A stretch of 64,000 nucleotides of DNA from JAIBJN01 sp963839745 (GTDB lineage: Bacteria > Actinomycetota > Thermoleophilia > Gaiellales > Gaiellaceae). Positions within the stretch are counted from its first letter, which is position 1. The number at the start of each line of letters is the position of its first letter. The notes under the pieces were generated by a model, which made no database searches, had not been told where the DNA came from, and worked only from the letters and a program-made list of their open reading frames with translations. The DNA is taken from NCBI GenBank assembly GCA_963839745.1, contig CAWIWC010000017.1, positions 124,001-188,000 on the forward strand, in the 5' to 3' direction. This document shows positions 17,461-26,366 of this stretch, one piece after another. Made by a program: the position numbers and the translations under genes.

Positions 17461-18972
17461 GTGAGTGTCGAGCTTCGTCAGGACGAGATCGAGCGCCTTC
17501 TCGCCCTGGAGGCAAAGTTCGCCAAGGAAGGCCTCACGTTCGACGACGTCCTCCTCGTCCCCGCCGAGTCGACGGTGCTCCCCGGCGAGGTGGCGACGAC
17601 GACACGCCTGACGCGCTCGATCTCGCTCGAGATCCCGATCGTCTCCGCCGCCATGGACACGGTCACCGAGGCGCGCACGGCCATCGCTCTCGCGCGCGAG
17701 GGCGGCATCGGCGTCGTCCACCGAAACCTCGCCGTCGAGGCCCAGGCCGGCGAGGTCGACAAGGTCAAGCGCTCCGAGGCGGGGATGATCGTCGAGCCCG
17801 TCACGCTGCCGCCCGGGGCGCCGGTCGCATCCGCGCTCGCGATCATGGAGACCTACCGGATCTCGGGCGTGCCGATCACCGACGACGACGGCCGGCTGGT
17901 CGGGATCCTCACCAACCGCGACCTGCGCTTCGAGGACGACACGGCGCGCCCCGTCTCCGACCTGATGACGTCGAAGGACCTCGTCACCGTCCCGGTCGGC
18001 ACGACGCTCGAGGAGGCGCGGGCCGTGCTTCACCGGCACAAGATCGAGAAGCTCCCGGTCGTCGACCCGGACGGCAAGCTCAAGGGCCTGATCACCGTCA
18101 AGGACATCTCGAAGCGCCTCAAGTATCCGCTCGCCACCAAGGACGACCAGGGGCGCCTGCGCGTTGCCGCCGCTGTCGGGACCGGCTCCGAAGGCCTCGA
18201 GCGCGCCGCGGCGCTCGTGGACGAGGACGTCGACGTGCTCGTCGTCGACACGTCGCACGGGCACTCCCAGGGCGTCATCGAGACGGTGCGCGAGCTCAAG
18301 GGCCGCTACGACGTGCCGGTGATCGCCGGCAACGTCGCCACGCCCGAGGCCACGGAGGCGCTCGCGGACGCGGGGGCCGACGCGGTCAAGATCGGGATGG
18401 GCCCCGGCGCGATCTGCACCACCCGCGTCGTTGCCGGAATCGGCGTCCCGCAGATCACGGCGGTGTACGACTGCGCGCTCGCGGCCTCGCGCCACGACGT
18501 GCCGATCATCGCCGACGGCGGGATCAATTTCTCCGGCGACATCGCCAAGGCCGTCGCGGCGGGCGCCGACACGGTCATGCTCGGCGGGCTCCTCGCCGGG
18601 ACGGACGAAAGCCCGGGCGAAGTCGTCTTCCACCAGGGCGAGCAGTTCAAGGAGTACCGGGGCATGGGCTCGCTCGGCGCCATGCGCGCGCGCCACTCGA
18701 GCGACCGCTACTTCCAGCAGGATGTCGAGGAGGTCGGGAAGCTCGTCCCCGAGGGGATCGAAGGCCGCGTGGCCTACAAGGGGCCGATCCGCAACGTCGT
18801 CCACCAGCTCGTCGGCGGCCTGCGGCAGGCGATGGGCTACTGCGGCGCCGCGACGATCTCGGAGCTCAAGGAGGCGCGCTTCGTGCGCGTGACCTCGGCG
18901 GGCCAGCGCGAGAGCCACCCGCACGACGTCTCGGTCGTCAAGGAAGCGCCGAACTACAGGCCGGGGTACTAG
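17461..18972 (+). CDS. guaB: Inosine-5'-monophosphate dehydrogenase
   Basis: A 503-residue NAD-dependent enzyme converting IMP to XMP. FDDVLLVPAES and SAAMDTVTEARTAIALA begin the barrel; two CBS domains follow (about 105-225). The catalytic loop GPGAICTTRVVAG holds the active Cys, followed by ADGGI and the flap YRGMGSLGAM. GTG start preceded by TACGAT with 9 bases between. The stop overlaps guaA by one base. Confidence 0.96.
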   Translation: MSVELRQDEIERLLALEAKFAKEGLTFDDVLLVPAESTVLPGEVATTTRLTRSISLEIPIVSAAMDTVTEARTAIALAREGGIGVVHRNLAVEAQAGEVDKVKRSEAGMIVEPVTLPPGAPVASALAIMETYRISGVPITDDDGRLVGILTNRDLRFEDDTARPVSDLMTSKDLVTVPVGTTLEEARAVLHRHKIEKLPVVDPDGKLKGLITVKDISKRLKYPLATKDDQGRLRVAAAVGTGSEGLERAAALVDEDVDVLVVDTSHGHSQGVIETVRELKGRYDVPVIAGNVATPEATEALADAGADAVKIGMGPGAICTTRVVAGIGVPQITAVYDCALAASRHDVPIIADGGINFSGDIAKAVAAGADTVMLGGLLAGTDESPGEVVFHQGEQFKEYRGMGSLGAMRARHSSDRYFQQDVEEVGKLVPEGIEGRVAYKGPIRNVVHQLVGGLRQAMGYCGAATISELKEARFVRVTSAGQRESHPHDVSVVKEAPNYRPGY

Positions 18973-20552
18973 TGGGCGAGGTCGTCGCGCTCCCGCTCCA
19001 GGAGCCGGCACCGGAAGAGCGTCCCGTCCTCGTCGTCGACTTCGGCGGGCAGTACTCGCAGCTGATCGCGCGGCGCATCCGCGAGTGCCGCGTGTACTCG
19101 GAGCTCGTGCACCACACGACAGCCCCGGCCGCGATCGCGGCACGGCAGCCGCTCGCGCTCGTCCTCTCCGGCGGGCCGGCCTCGGTCTACGCCGAGGGGG
19201 CGCCGCTGGCCGATCCCGGGATCTTCGACCTGGGCGTGCCCGTGCTCGGCATCTGTTACGGGATGCAGCTCATGGCGCGCGATCTCGGCGGCCGCGTCGA
19301 GCGCACGGACGGCTCGGAGTTCGGCCGGGCGGACGTGCGCGTCGATCCCGAGAGCGCGCTCTTCGGCGGCCTCCCGGCGGAGCAGGTCGGCTGGATGAGC
19401 CACCGCGACTCGGTGACCGCGGCGCCCGCCGGCGCGCAGATCACCGCCGAGTCGCCCTCGACGCCGATCAGCGGCTTCGAGGACCCGTCGCGTGGCCTCT
19501 ACGGGATCCAGTTCCACCCGGAGGTGCTGCACACCGAGCACGGGACCGAGATCCTCAAGAACTTCCTCTACCGGGTCGCGGACGCGCCGCCCGTGTGGAC
19601 GGCGGCGGCGGTGATCGAGGAGGAGACGACGCGCATCCGCGCGCAGGTCGGGGGCGAGCGCGTCCTGTGCGCGCTCTCCGGCGGCGTGGACTCCGCCGTG
19701 GCCGCGCTGCTCGTGCACAAGGCCGTCGGGGACCAGCTGACGTGCGTGTTCGTCGACCACGGGCTCTTGCGCAAGGACGAGGCGGCTCAGGTCGTGGAGA
19801 CCTTCGGCCGCCACTTCCACGTCCCGCTCGTGCACGTCGACGCGCGCGAGCGGTTCCTCGCGCGCCTGGCCGGCGTGACCGACCCCGAGGACAAGCGCAA
19901 GGCGATCGGCGAGGAGTTCATCAGGGTCTTCGAGGAGCAGGCGCGCTCGCTCGGGAGCATCAAGCACCTCGTCCAGGGAACGCTGTACTCGGACGTGATC
20001 GAGTCGGGCGGCTCGGGAGACGGCGTCGCGGCGACGATCAAGTCGCACCACAACGTCGGCGGCCTGCCGGAGATCATGGACCTCGAGCTCGTCGAGCCCC
20101 TCCGCATGCTCTTCAAGGACGAGGTTCGCCGCGTGGGCGAGGAGCTCGGGCTGCCGGAGGAGATGGTCTGGCGGCACCCGTTCCCGGGGCCCGGCCTTGC
20201 GATCCGCATCATCGGCGACGTCACCGAGGAGCGGCTCGAGATCCTCCGCGAGGCCGACGCGATCCTCCTCGAGGAGGTGCGCCGCGCCGGTCTCTACCGC
20301 GAGCTCTGGCAGTGCTTCGCCGTGCTCCCCGCGATCAGGTCGGTCGGCGTGCAGGGCGACGAGCGCACGTACGCCTACCCGATCGTCATCCGCGCGGTCA
20401 CGTCCGAGGACGCCATGACCGCCGACTGGGCGCGGCTGCCCTACGACCTGCTGGAGACGATCTCGGGCCGGATCATCAACGAGGTGCCGGCCGTGAACCG
20501 CGTCGCGCTCGACCTGTCGTCGAAGCCGCCGGCCACGATCGAGTGGGAGTGA
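18972..20552 (+). CDS. guaA: GMP synthase (glutamine-hydrolysing)
   Basis: A 526-residue two-domain enzyme converting XMP to GMP. Amidotransferase domain: VVDFGGQYSQLIARRIRE, nucleophile GICYGMQ and QFHPEVLHT. ATP-pyrophosphatase domain: P-loop LSGGVDSAVAA, then the C-terminal dimerisation domain ending PATIEWE. The GTG start uses the last base of the guaB stop (TAGTG). Tightly coupled with guaB and followed by an overlapping zinc-ribbon gene. Confidence 0.97.
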   Translation: MGEVVALPLQEPAPEERPVLVVDFGGQYSQLIARRIRECRVYSELVHHTTAPAAIAARQPLALVLSGGPASVYAEGAPLADPGIFDLGVPVLGICYGMQLMARDLGGRVERTDGSEFGRADVRVDPESALFGGLPAEQVGWMSHRDSVTAAPAGAQITAESPSTPISGFEDPSRGLYGIQFHPEVLHTEHGTEILKNFLYRVADAPPVWTAAAVIEEETTRIRAQVGGERVLCALSGGVDSAVAALLVHKAVGDQLTCVFVDHGLLRKDEAAQVVETFGRHFHVPLVHVDARERFLARLAGVTDPEDKRKAIGEEFIRVFEEQARSLGSIKHLVQGTLYSDVIESGGSGDGVAATIKSHHNVGGLPEIMDLELVEPLRMLFKDEVRRVGEELGLPEEMVWRHPFPGPGLAIRIIGDVTEERLEILREADAILLEEVRRAGLYRELWQCFAVLPAIRSVGVQGDERTYAYPIVIRAVTSEDAMTADWARLPYDLLETISGRIINEVPAVNRVALDLSSKPPATIEWE

Positions 20553-20701
20553 GCGTCGAGGCCGAGCAGGCCGCGTGCCGCCTCCCCGCCGACGAGGCCG
20601 AGGCAGAGGCGATCTGCCCGCGCTGCGGCGCGGACATGATGTGGACGAAGGCCAGCTGGCACTGCCTGGCGTGCCGGTACAAGGAAGGCTGCTGCGGCTA
20701 G
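20549..20701 (+). CDS. Small zinc-ribbon protein overlapping guaA
   Basis: A 50-residue protein starting at GTG in a GTGA overlap with the guaA stop. It is acidic at first (ADEAEAEA), then CPRCG, DMMWTKASWHCLACRYKEGCCG. The two Cys pairs (CPRC and CLAC) form a zinc ribbon, with extra Cys at the end. Too short for most gene finders, but the start overlap and the Cys pattern make it convincing. Function unknown. Confidence 0.65.
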   Translation: MSVEAEQAACRLPADEAEAEAICPRCGADMMWTKASWHCLACRYKEGCCG

Positions 20702-20786
20702 GAAGGTGAGGGCGCAAGCGGCTTCCTCAGCCGCCGCCCACGTCTTGGTCCGGCTCGTTCGAAGGCCCGCGGGATAGCCTCGCCGC

Positions 20787-21938
20787 GTGAGCCGCTACCG
20801 CTGGACGATCCTGGCGCTCGGGACGCTCGCGCAGGCGAGCTACTCGGCCGTCTTTCTCGGGATCCCGGTGATGGCGCCGCAGCTCCGGGACGAGTACGGG
20901 CTCTCGCTGCCCGAGGTCGGCGTCGTCCTCGCGGCGGTCAGCATCGGCTCGGTGGGGACGCTCCTGCCCTGGGGGCTGCTGACCGACCGGGTCGGCGAGC
21001 GGGGCGTCCTTGCCTCCGGCCTCGCGCTGGCCGCGGGCGCCCTGGTGGCTGCCGCCTACGCGTCCGACTACGCGCTGCTGGTGGTGACGCTCGTCGTTGC
21101 CGGGGGCGCCGGAGCCAGCGTGAACGCCGCGAGCGGGCGCGCGGTCATGAGCTGGTTCCACCCGGCCCAGCGGGGTTTCGCGCTCGGGATCCGGCAGACG
21201 GCGCTTCCGCTGGGCGGCGCCGCAGCGGCCCTGGCGCTGCCTCCGATCGCGGACGCCGGGGGGACGAAGGCCGGACTGCTCGTCCTGGCGGGAGCGTGCC
21301 TGGCGACGGCGGTCACGGGCGCGATCGGCCTGCGAGAGGCTCCGCCGGAGGAGGGCGAGCCGCTCGGGGACCTCACCAACCCGCTCAGGGACACACGCAT
21401 GTGGCGCCTGGCCGTCGGGAGCGGCCTGATCGTCCTTGCCCAGATCAGCATCATGGCCTTCACCGTCCTCTTCCTCCACGGCGTGCGCGGGCTCTCGACG
21501 ACGGCGGCCGCCGCGGTGTTCGCGGGGATGCAGCTGATCGGCGCCGCGCTGCGCATCATCGTCGGGCGCTGGTCGGACCGGATCGGTGCGCGGATCGAGC
21601 CGCTGCTCAAGCTCGCGTTCGCCCTCTCCGTCTCGCTGGCCGTGAGCGCCGCCCTGACGTCGGCGTCGCTCGCCCTCTTCATCCCGGCCTTCCTCGTCGC
21701 CGGGGCGCTCTCCCAGTCCTGGAACGGGCTCTCTTTCACGGCCACGGCCGAGTTGGCCGGCCGGAGACGTGCAGGGGCGGCGCTCGGCTTTCAGCAGACG
21801 GGTCTCGCCGTCGCCTCGGGCCTCGCGCCGCCCCTCTTTGCCCTGCTCGTCGAATCCACCTCGTGGGGCCTCGCCTTCGGCCTCGCCGCGCTGCTGCCGC
21901 TCGCGGGCGCGGGCCTCATGCGCCGGATCCCCGTGTAG
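20787..21938 (+). CDS. MFS transporter
   Basis: A 383-residue protein with about 12 membrane helices. The MFS signature between helices 2 and 3 is visible (GLLTDRVGERGVLASGLALA), with its second-half counterpart (GRWSDRIGARIEPLLK). Related to the CynX/NarK-like group by overall look; substrate unknown. TAGCCT ends 6 bases before the GTG. Confidence 0.85.
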   Translation: MSRYRWTILALGTLAQASYSAVFLGIPVMAPQLRDEYGLSLPEVGVVLAAVSIGSVGTLLPWGLLTDRVGERGVLASGLALAAGALVAAAYASDYALLVVTLVVAGGAGASVNAASGRAVMSWFHPAQRGFALGIRQTALPLGGAAAALALPPIADAGGTKAGLLVLAGACLATAVTGAIGLREAPPEEGEPLGDLTNPLRDTRMWRLAVGSGLIVLAQISIMAFTVLFLHGVRGLSTTAAAAVFAGMQLIGAALRIIVGRWSDRIGARIEPLLKLAFALSVSLAVSAALTSASLALFIPAFLVAGALSQSWNGLSFTATAELAGRRRAGAALGFQQTGLAVASGLAPPLFALLVESTSWGLAFGLAALLPLAGAGLMRRIPV

Positions 21939-21940
21939 GT

Positions 21941-22552
21941 CTAGTGCGCGACCACCTCCGGGCGTCCGCGGCGCCTGTGGAGCAGGAGCAGCGACGCTGC
22001 GATGGCGGCCAGCCCTGCGAGCACTGCGCCTACGACGGGCCAGACGGGGAAGCCTCCGTCGTCCCCGGACGCCGCGGCCGGAACGGGCTGCGCCGGAGCA
22101 GGCGCCGGCTCGCCCGAGCTCGGAGGCGTCTGGCTTCCCCCGCCCGCGGGCCCGCCGACGTCAATGGCTGTGAACGTGTGCGTCTGCGCGCACGGGACAG
22201 GCACGCTGCCGTCACTCGTGAAGTCGTCGAAGACCTCGTAGCGCCAGCTCCCGGCGGCCGGGAACACGACATCGGCGACGTAGACGGCCGGATCGTTCGT
22301 CCGCTGGGCGATGAAGGTCTGCTGCCTGCCGGTCTCGGTGTTCACGATCGTGAGCGTCGGCCGGGCCGTCTCCGCGTTCGGAAGCGGGTTCAGGCCGTGC
22401 TGGAGCACCGTGATCTCCGCCGACCAGGTCGTCCCCGGAGCGATGCCCTGCGGAGGCGCGGCGAGCCCGACGGTCGCCATGCACCCCGCGCTCGCCACGC
22501 CCGCCTGGTAGAGGGCGCCGGCGGCGATTGCTGCGATCAGGATTCGTCTCAT
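21941..22552 (-). CDS. Secreted, C-terminally anchored YtkA-like protein
   Basis: A 203-residue protein. Signal peptide (MRRILIAAIAAGALYQAGVASA), one beta-sandwich domain (TWSAEITVLQHGLNPLPNAETARP, GSWRYEVFDDF) resembling YtkA/FixH-like domains, a Pro/Ala/Ser-rich linker, a membrane helix (VWPVVGAVLAGLAAIAASLLLL) and a basic tail. Such proteins often sit in copper or cytochrome-oxidase loci; here it stands alone. The AGGAGG site 6 bases upstream fixes the ATG at 22552. Confidence 0.65.
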   Translation of the reverse strand: MRRILIAAIAAGALYQAGVASAGCMATVGLAAPPQGIAPGTTWSAEITVLQHGLNPLPNAETARPTLTIVNTETGRQQTFIAQRTNDPAVYVADVVFPAAGSWRYEVFDDFTSDGSVPVPCAQTHTFTAIDVGGPAGGGSQTPPSSGEPAPAPAQPVPAAASGDDGGFPVWPVVGAVLAGLAAIAASLLLLHRRRGRPEVVAH

Positions 22553-22605
22553 GCGATTCCTCCTCTCGCGCCTATTACTCCGCTCGCCCGGTCGAGGTTC
22601 CAAGG

Positions 22606-22668
22606 TAGGAGGGTCTGACGGAGAATAGTGGCGGTGCCGCCGGGGCACCATCCCGCCAGACCCTCCTA
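22606..22668. repeat. Long inverted repeat between the acylphosphatase and YtkA-like genes
   Basis: TAGGAGGGTCTG (22606-22617) is perfectly complementary to CAGACCCTCCTA (22657-22668). The spacer holds a second stem (GGTGCC/GGCACC). The right arm includes the stop codon of the acylphosphatase gene, so it probably folds as a terminator for that gene. Confidence 0.55.
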
Positions 22669-22929
22669 GCGGATGGCGAAGCCCGAGAGCCCCTCGTCCT
22701 CCTCGTCGACGACGTCCACTCGTTCGACGACGGCGCCGCTCGGGCCCTCGTGGACGAACGAGACGAGCCGCTCGACCGCCCCGGGCTCCCCCTCGAACAC
22801 GGCTTCCACCGTTCCGTCACGGTTGTTCCGCACCCAGCCCGCCACGCCGCGTGACTGCGCGTGCCGGCGGACCGTGTCGCGGAAGAACACGCCCTGGACG
22901 AGCCCGTGGACGACGACCCGGCGTCTCAC
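22666..22929 (-). CDS. acyP: Acylphosphatase
   Basis: An 87-residue enzyme with the family pattern VVHGLVQGVFFRDTVRRHA (catalytic Arg in FFR) and GWVRNNRDGTVEAVFEG (catalytic Asn). It hydrolyses small acyl phosphates such as carbamoyl- or acetyl-phosphate. The GTG start overlaps the stop of the upstream MFS gene (GTGA). Confidence 0.92.
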   Translation of the reverse strand: MRRRVVVHGLVQGVFFRDTVRRHAQSRGVAGWVRNNRDGTVEAVFEGEPGAVERLVSFVHEGPSGAVVERVDVVDEEDEGLSGFAIR

Positions 22930-24053
22930 CGGTACCGCCTGAACCACGGGAGGACGAGCACTGCGAGAAGCGCCGAGAAGCCCGTCGCGAGCACGAAGGG
23001 CAGCCGCGTGTCGACGTGGAAGAGGGGCACGTACACGAGCGGTGCGATCGCCACGCCCGCGAACTTGAACGCGCTGTAGGCGGACGTCGCGCCGGCGCGG
23101 TTCTCGGGGAACGACTCCACCGCGATCGTGTTCAGGCCTGCCCACACGAACGTCGCCGCACACCCGATGGCGAAGTAGACGAGGGCGAAGGCCCATACGT
23201 TCGGAGCGAAGATCAGGCCGGCGACGCCCGCCGTGCACGCCACGGCCCCGGCGAAGGCCGCGGAGGGCCGCCCGATCCGGTCGACGACCGAGCCGGCGTA
23301 GCGGCCGAACAGGATGCCGCCGATCCCGTAGCCGGCGACGAGCAGGCCGCGCGCGCTCGACCCGAGGGCGAACTCCTCGGCGGCGACGAGGACGAGCACG
23401 AAGCCGATGGCCGTGAAGCCGAGGTAGCCGAGCGCGGCCTGCGTGGCGAGAAGCGCGATCCAGCGGTTGAGCAGCGCGCGGAGCGAGGCGCTGGGCGCGT
23501 CGGGGCTCGGCCGCTCCGCCGCGCCCAGCGTCTGGCGCGGAAGGGCGAGGATGCCCGACACGACCGCCACGAGCACGAATGCGAACCGCCAGTTGATCTC
23601 GCCGAGCACGCCGCCGAGGACGGGCGCGAAGGTGAGTCCCGCGGTCTGCGCGGCGGCGAACGTCCCGACCGTCCGCCCGAGCACGGCCGGCGCGACGACT
23701 TCCGAAAGCGCCGCGAGGAGGATGGGGGAGAGGAACGCGTTGGAGGCGCCCATCACCGCCCGTGCGGCCAGGAAGCTCCAGATCTCGGGTGCGAGCGCGC
23801 ACCCGAGCGCGGCCGCGCCGAAGCCGATGTACCCGGCGCGGACGACGCGCCGCGGGCCGAGCCGCTCCGCGACCGTTCCCGAGAAGAGCTGGAGCACGGC
23901 GAACGGCACCATGTACGCGGTGATCGCGGCGGCCACCTGGGTGACCGACGCATCGAGCCCGCCCGCCACGTTCGGGATGATGGCGATGAGCATCGCGCCG
24001 CCGAACGGGCCGAGGAATCCGCCGACGTAGAGGGGGAACGTGATGCGGCGCAC
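22926..24053 (-). CDS. MFS transporter
   Basis: A 375-residue, 12-helix transporter. SGTVAERLGPRRVVRAGYIG is the first-half MFS loop and GSVVDRIGRPSAAF the second-half one. The GTG at 24053 is chosen because a leftward TAGCCT lies 8 bases upstream and the first helix starts three codons later; an ATG at 24077 would overlap the divergent gene's start. Substrate unknown. Confidence 0.83.
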   Translation of the reverse strand: MRRITFPLYVGGFLGPFGGAMLIAIIPNVAGGLDASVTQVAAAITAYMVPFAVLQLFSGTVAERLGPRRVVRAGYIGFGAAALGCALAPEIWSFLAARAVMGASNAFLSPILLAALSEVVAPAVLGRTVGTFAAAQTAGLTFAPVLGGVLGEINWRFAFVLVAVVSGILALPRQTLGAAERPSPDAPSASLRALLNRWIALLATQAALGYLGFTAIGFVLVLVAAEEFALGSSARGLLVAGYGIGGILFGRYAGSVVDRIGRPSAAFAGAVACTAGVAGLIFAPNVWAFALVYFAIGCAATFVWAGLNTIAVESFPENRAGATSAYSAFKFAGVAIAPLVYVPLFHVDTRLPFVLATGFSALLAVLVLPWFRRYR

Positions 24054-24060
24054 GGGGCGG

Positions 24061-24067
24061 TAGGCTA
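24061..24067. promoter_or_regulatory. Overlapping divergent -10 boxes (MFS and UDG-like genes)
   Basis: TAGGCTA reads as TAGGCT rightward (9 bases before the ATG at 24076) and TAGCCT leftward (8 bases before the GTG at 24053). The two boxes share five bases. Confidence 0.45.
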
Positions 24068-24075
24068 CGCGGCCC

Positions 24076-24612
24076 ATGCGGGTCGAGACCTACGTTCGCG
24101 ACCTTGCGGCGGCCCGGATCGGAGCGACCTACAACTTCTATCGCGACGGCGAGCGGGCCGGGCTGCGCCGCGAGCGCCTCGCCGCCTACCTCGAGGAGCG
24201 CCGGGGCGCCCGCCTCCTGCTTGTGGGCGAGGCGGCCGGCTATCGAGGCGCGCGCGTGAGCGGCGTCCCGTTCACGTCGGAGCGCCAGCTGACGGGCGAG
24301 CCGCCCGGCGAGGCGAGCGCGACGATCGTCCACCGCGTCCTGGCCGAGCTCGGCCTCGCGGACGACGTCCTCCTCTGGAACGTCGTCCCGACGCACCCGC
24401 ATCGTCCCGGCCGGCCGGCCTCGAACAGGGCGCCGACGAGCGCCGAGACCCAGGCCGGCCTGCGCTTCCTGAGCGAGCTTGCCGACGGCCGCAGGGTGGT
24501 TGCGATCGGCCGCGTCGCGCAGCGCGCCCTCGGCGGTCCCTACGTCCGGCACCCCTCGCACGGAGGGGCCACGCTCTTCAGGGTCGGCCTCGCGCATTAC
24601 GCTTCGTCGTGA
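24076..24612 (+). CDS. Uracil-DNA-glycosylase-superfamily protein
   Basis: A 178-residue protein. LLLVGEAAGYRGARVSGVPFTSE resembles motif 1 of family 4-6 UDGs (GEAPG followed by GxPF), WNVVPTHPHRPG lies in the middle and VRHPSHGG resembles the HPS motif near the C terminus. The usual Asp/Asn in motif 1 is replaced by Ala (GEAAG), so the preferred lesion and activity are uncertain. No FeS Cys set is seen. Co-transcribed with an MFS gene. Confidence 0.7.
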   Translation: MRVETYVRDLAAARIGATYNFYRDGERAGLRRERLAAYLEERRGARLLLVGEAAGYRGARVSGVPFTSERQLTGEPPGEASATIVHRVLAELGLADDVLLWNVVPTHPHRPGRPASNRAPTSAETQAGLRFLSELADGRRVVAIGRVAQRALGGPYVRHPSHGGATLFRVGLAHYASS

Positions 24613-25868
24613 TGCCCGCGGCCGCGCCTGCTCCGCCGGATCTCCCAATCCGGCGCAACACAGCTCTCCTCTCGGCGTCGCTGGCTGCGAACTCCGGGAT
24701 GATGCAGCTCTCGGCCGCGGTCGCCTCGCTGACGTTCGTCCTCGTGATCGGCGTTAACGGCCTGCTCGGCCTCGGGCCGGCGATCGTGCTGGCCTCGGGA
24801 GCGCTCGCAGCCCTCCCGGCCGGACGGGCGATGGACCGGTTCGGCCGGGTGCCTGTGATCGCGACCGGCTTCGTGATCGGGACGATCGGCGGCGCGCTCG
24901 CAGCGCTCGGGAGCGCCCTGGAGTCGGCGACGCCGGTCTTCATCGGGCTGATCTGCGTCGGCACCGCGAGTGGGACAGCGCTGCTCGCGCGCACGGCCGC
25001 CGCCGACATGTACCCGCCGGCCCGGCGTGCGCGTGGGATCTCATACGTCCTCGTCGGCGCGGTCTTCGGGGCCATCCTCGGCCCGGCCGTCTTCAGCCCG
25101 CTTCTCTCCGGCCGCGAGCTCGACGGCGACACGCTCGCGCTCCTCTGGCTCGCGGGCTCCTGCTTCACCATCGTGGGCCTCGCCCTCGTTCTCTTCGTGC
25201 GACCCGACCCGAAGCGCATCGCCGAGGCCCTGGCGATCGGGACCCCGGACGCCGAGGTGCGCCCGGCGGCGCCCTTGAAGGAGATCCTGCTGAGGCCGGG
25301 CGTCATTCCCTCCGTCCTCGCCGCCCAGGCGAGCTTCGGGGTCATGGTCGGCGTGATGACCCTCACCGGCGCGGTCGTCGTCGACCATCACCATCATTCC
25401 GCCGAGTCGGTCTTCCCGATCATCGGCGCCCACGTGCTCGGCATGTACGCGCTCGTGCTCTTCGTCGGAGACCTGATCGACCGTATCGGGCGCCCTCCCG
25501 CGCTGATCGGCGGGCTCGGGATCATGGCGGTCTCGGTCGCGAGCCTCCTCTGGATCGAGAGCGTGCCCGCCACCGCAGTCGCGCTGTTCGGCATCGGGCT
25601 CGGGTGGAACCTCTCCTTCGTCGCCGCGACGGCCCAGATGGCCGATTGCACGTTTCCCTGGGAGCGCGGGAAGCTTCTCGGCTTCAACGACCTCCTCGCG
25701 GGCATGACCGGCGCGAGCCTCGCGCTGCTCGGCGGCTACGCCCTGACCGTGATCGGAGTCGGCGCCCTCGCGATCGGCGGTACGGTGCTCGTGGTCCTGC
25801 CGGCGCTCTGGATCGCGCGCCGCGGCTCCGCCGGGAGAGCCGAAGCGAGCCCATCCGTAGCTGACTGA
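24612..25868 (+). CDS. MFS transporter
   Basis: A 418-residue, 12-helix protein. Visible MFS loops are GRAMDRFGRVPVIATGFVIG and GDLIDRIGRPPALIGGLG. A His-rich stretch (DHHHHSAESVF) sits in the loop before helix 8. ATG at 24612 overlaps the preceding stop; a GTG one codon earlier is equally possible. Substrate unknown. Confidence 0.83.
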   Translation: MPAAAPAPPDLPIRRNTALLSASLAANSGMMQLSAAVASLTFVLVIGVNGLLGLGPAIVLASGALAALPAGRAMDRFGRVPVIATGFVIGTIGGALAALGSALESATPVFIGLICVGTASGTALLARTAAADMYPPARRARGISYVLVGAVFGAILGPAVFSPLLSGRELDGDTLALLWLAGSCFTIVGLALVLFVRPDPKRIAEALAIGTPDAEVRPAAPLKEILLRPGVIPSVLAAQASFGVMVGVMTLTGAVVVDHHHHSAESVFPIIGAHVLGMYALVLFVGDLIDRIGRPPALIGGLGIMAVSVASLLWIESVPATAVALFGIGLGWNLSFVAATAQMADCTFPWERGKLLGFNDLLAGMTGASLALLGGYALTVIGVGALAIGGTVLVVLPALWIARRGSAGRAEASPSVAD

Positions 25869-25875
25869 CGGCTGC

Positions 25876-25921
25876 TAGAATCCGGCCTCGGCGGACGCCC
25901 TGTCCGCCGATTTTCTGTCTG
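25876..25921 (+). promoter_or_regulatory. rplM promoter and leader hairpin
   Basis: TAGAAT at 25876-25881 should start transcription near 25888. There an 8-bp stem (CGGCGGAC 25889-25896 with GTCCGCCG 25902-25909) begins, followed by ATTTTCTGTC and the ATG with no clear Shine-Dalgarno. The hairpin forms the 5' end of the mRNA and could be a ribosomal-protein leader or an attenuator. Confidence 0.5.
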
Positions 25922-26356
25922 ATGAAGACCTACACCGCCAAGCCGAAAGAGATCGAGCAGCGCTGGTACGTCGTCGACGCCGAGGGTAAGACCCTGGGTC
26001 GGCTCGCCACGCAGATCGCCGACACGCTGCGCGGGAAGCGCAAGCCGCAGTACACGCCGCACGTCGACACGGGCGACTTCGTCGTCGTCGTGAACGCCGA
26101 GAAGATCGCCGTCACGGGCAAGAAGCTCGAGCAGAAGCTCTACTACCGCCACTCCGGCTATCCCGGCGGGCTGCGGTCGCGCACCCTGGCCGAGCAGCTC
26201 GAGCGGAGGCCCACCGAGGTGCTGCGGAAGGCGGTCAAGGGCATGCTGCCGCGCAACCGGCTCGCCCGCCGCCAGATCACAAAGCTGAAGGTCTATGCGG
26301 GGCCGGAGCACCCGCACGAGGCCCAGAACCCGCAACCGCTCCCGCTGGACGACTAG
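25922..26356 (+). CDS. rplM: 50S ribosomal protein L13
   Basis: A 144-residue protein of the large subunit. MKTYTAKPKEIEQRWYVVDAEG, TLGRLATQIADTLRGK and YYRHSGYPGGLRSRT, then AVKGMLPRNRLARRQ are diagnostic. Directly followed by rpsI, the standard bacterial pair. Confidence 0.98.
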   Translation: MKTYTAKPKEIEQRWYVVDAEGKTLGRLATQIADTLRGKRKPQYTPHVDTGDFVVVVNAEKIAVTGKKLEQKLYYRHSGYPGGLRSRTLAEQLERRPTEVLRKAVKGMLPRNRLARRQITKLKVYAGPEHPHEAQNPQPLPLDD

Positions 26357-26366
26357 GGGAGACTGA

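Noticed and set aside
17131..19143. Long leftward open frame opposite guaB
   Set aside because: Arises from GC-rich third positions of the true rightward genes; composition is Arg/Asp/Ala-rich with no motif.
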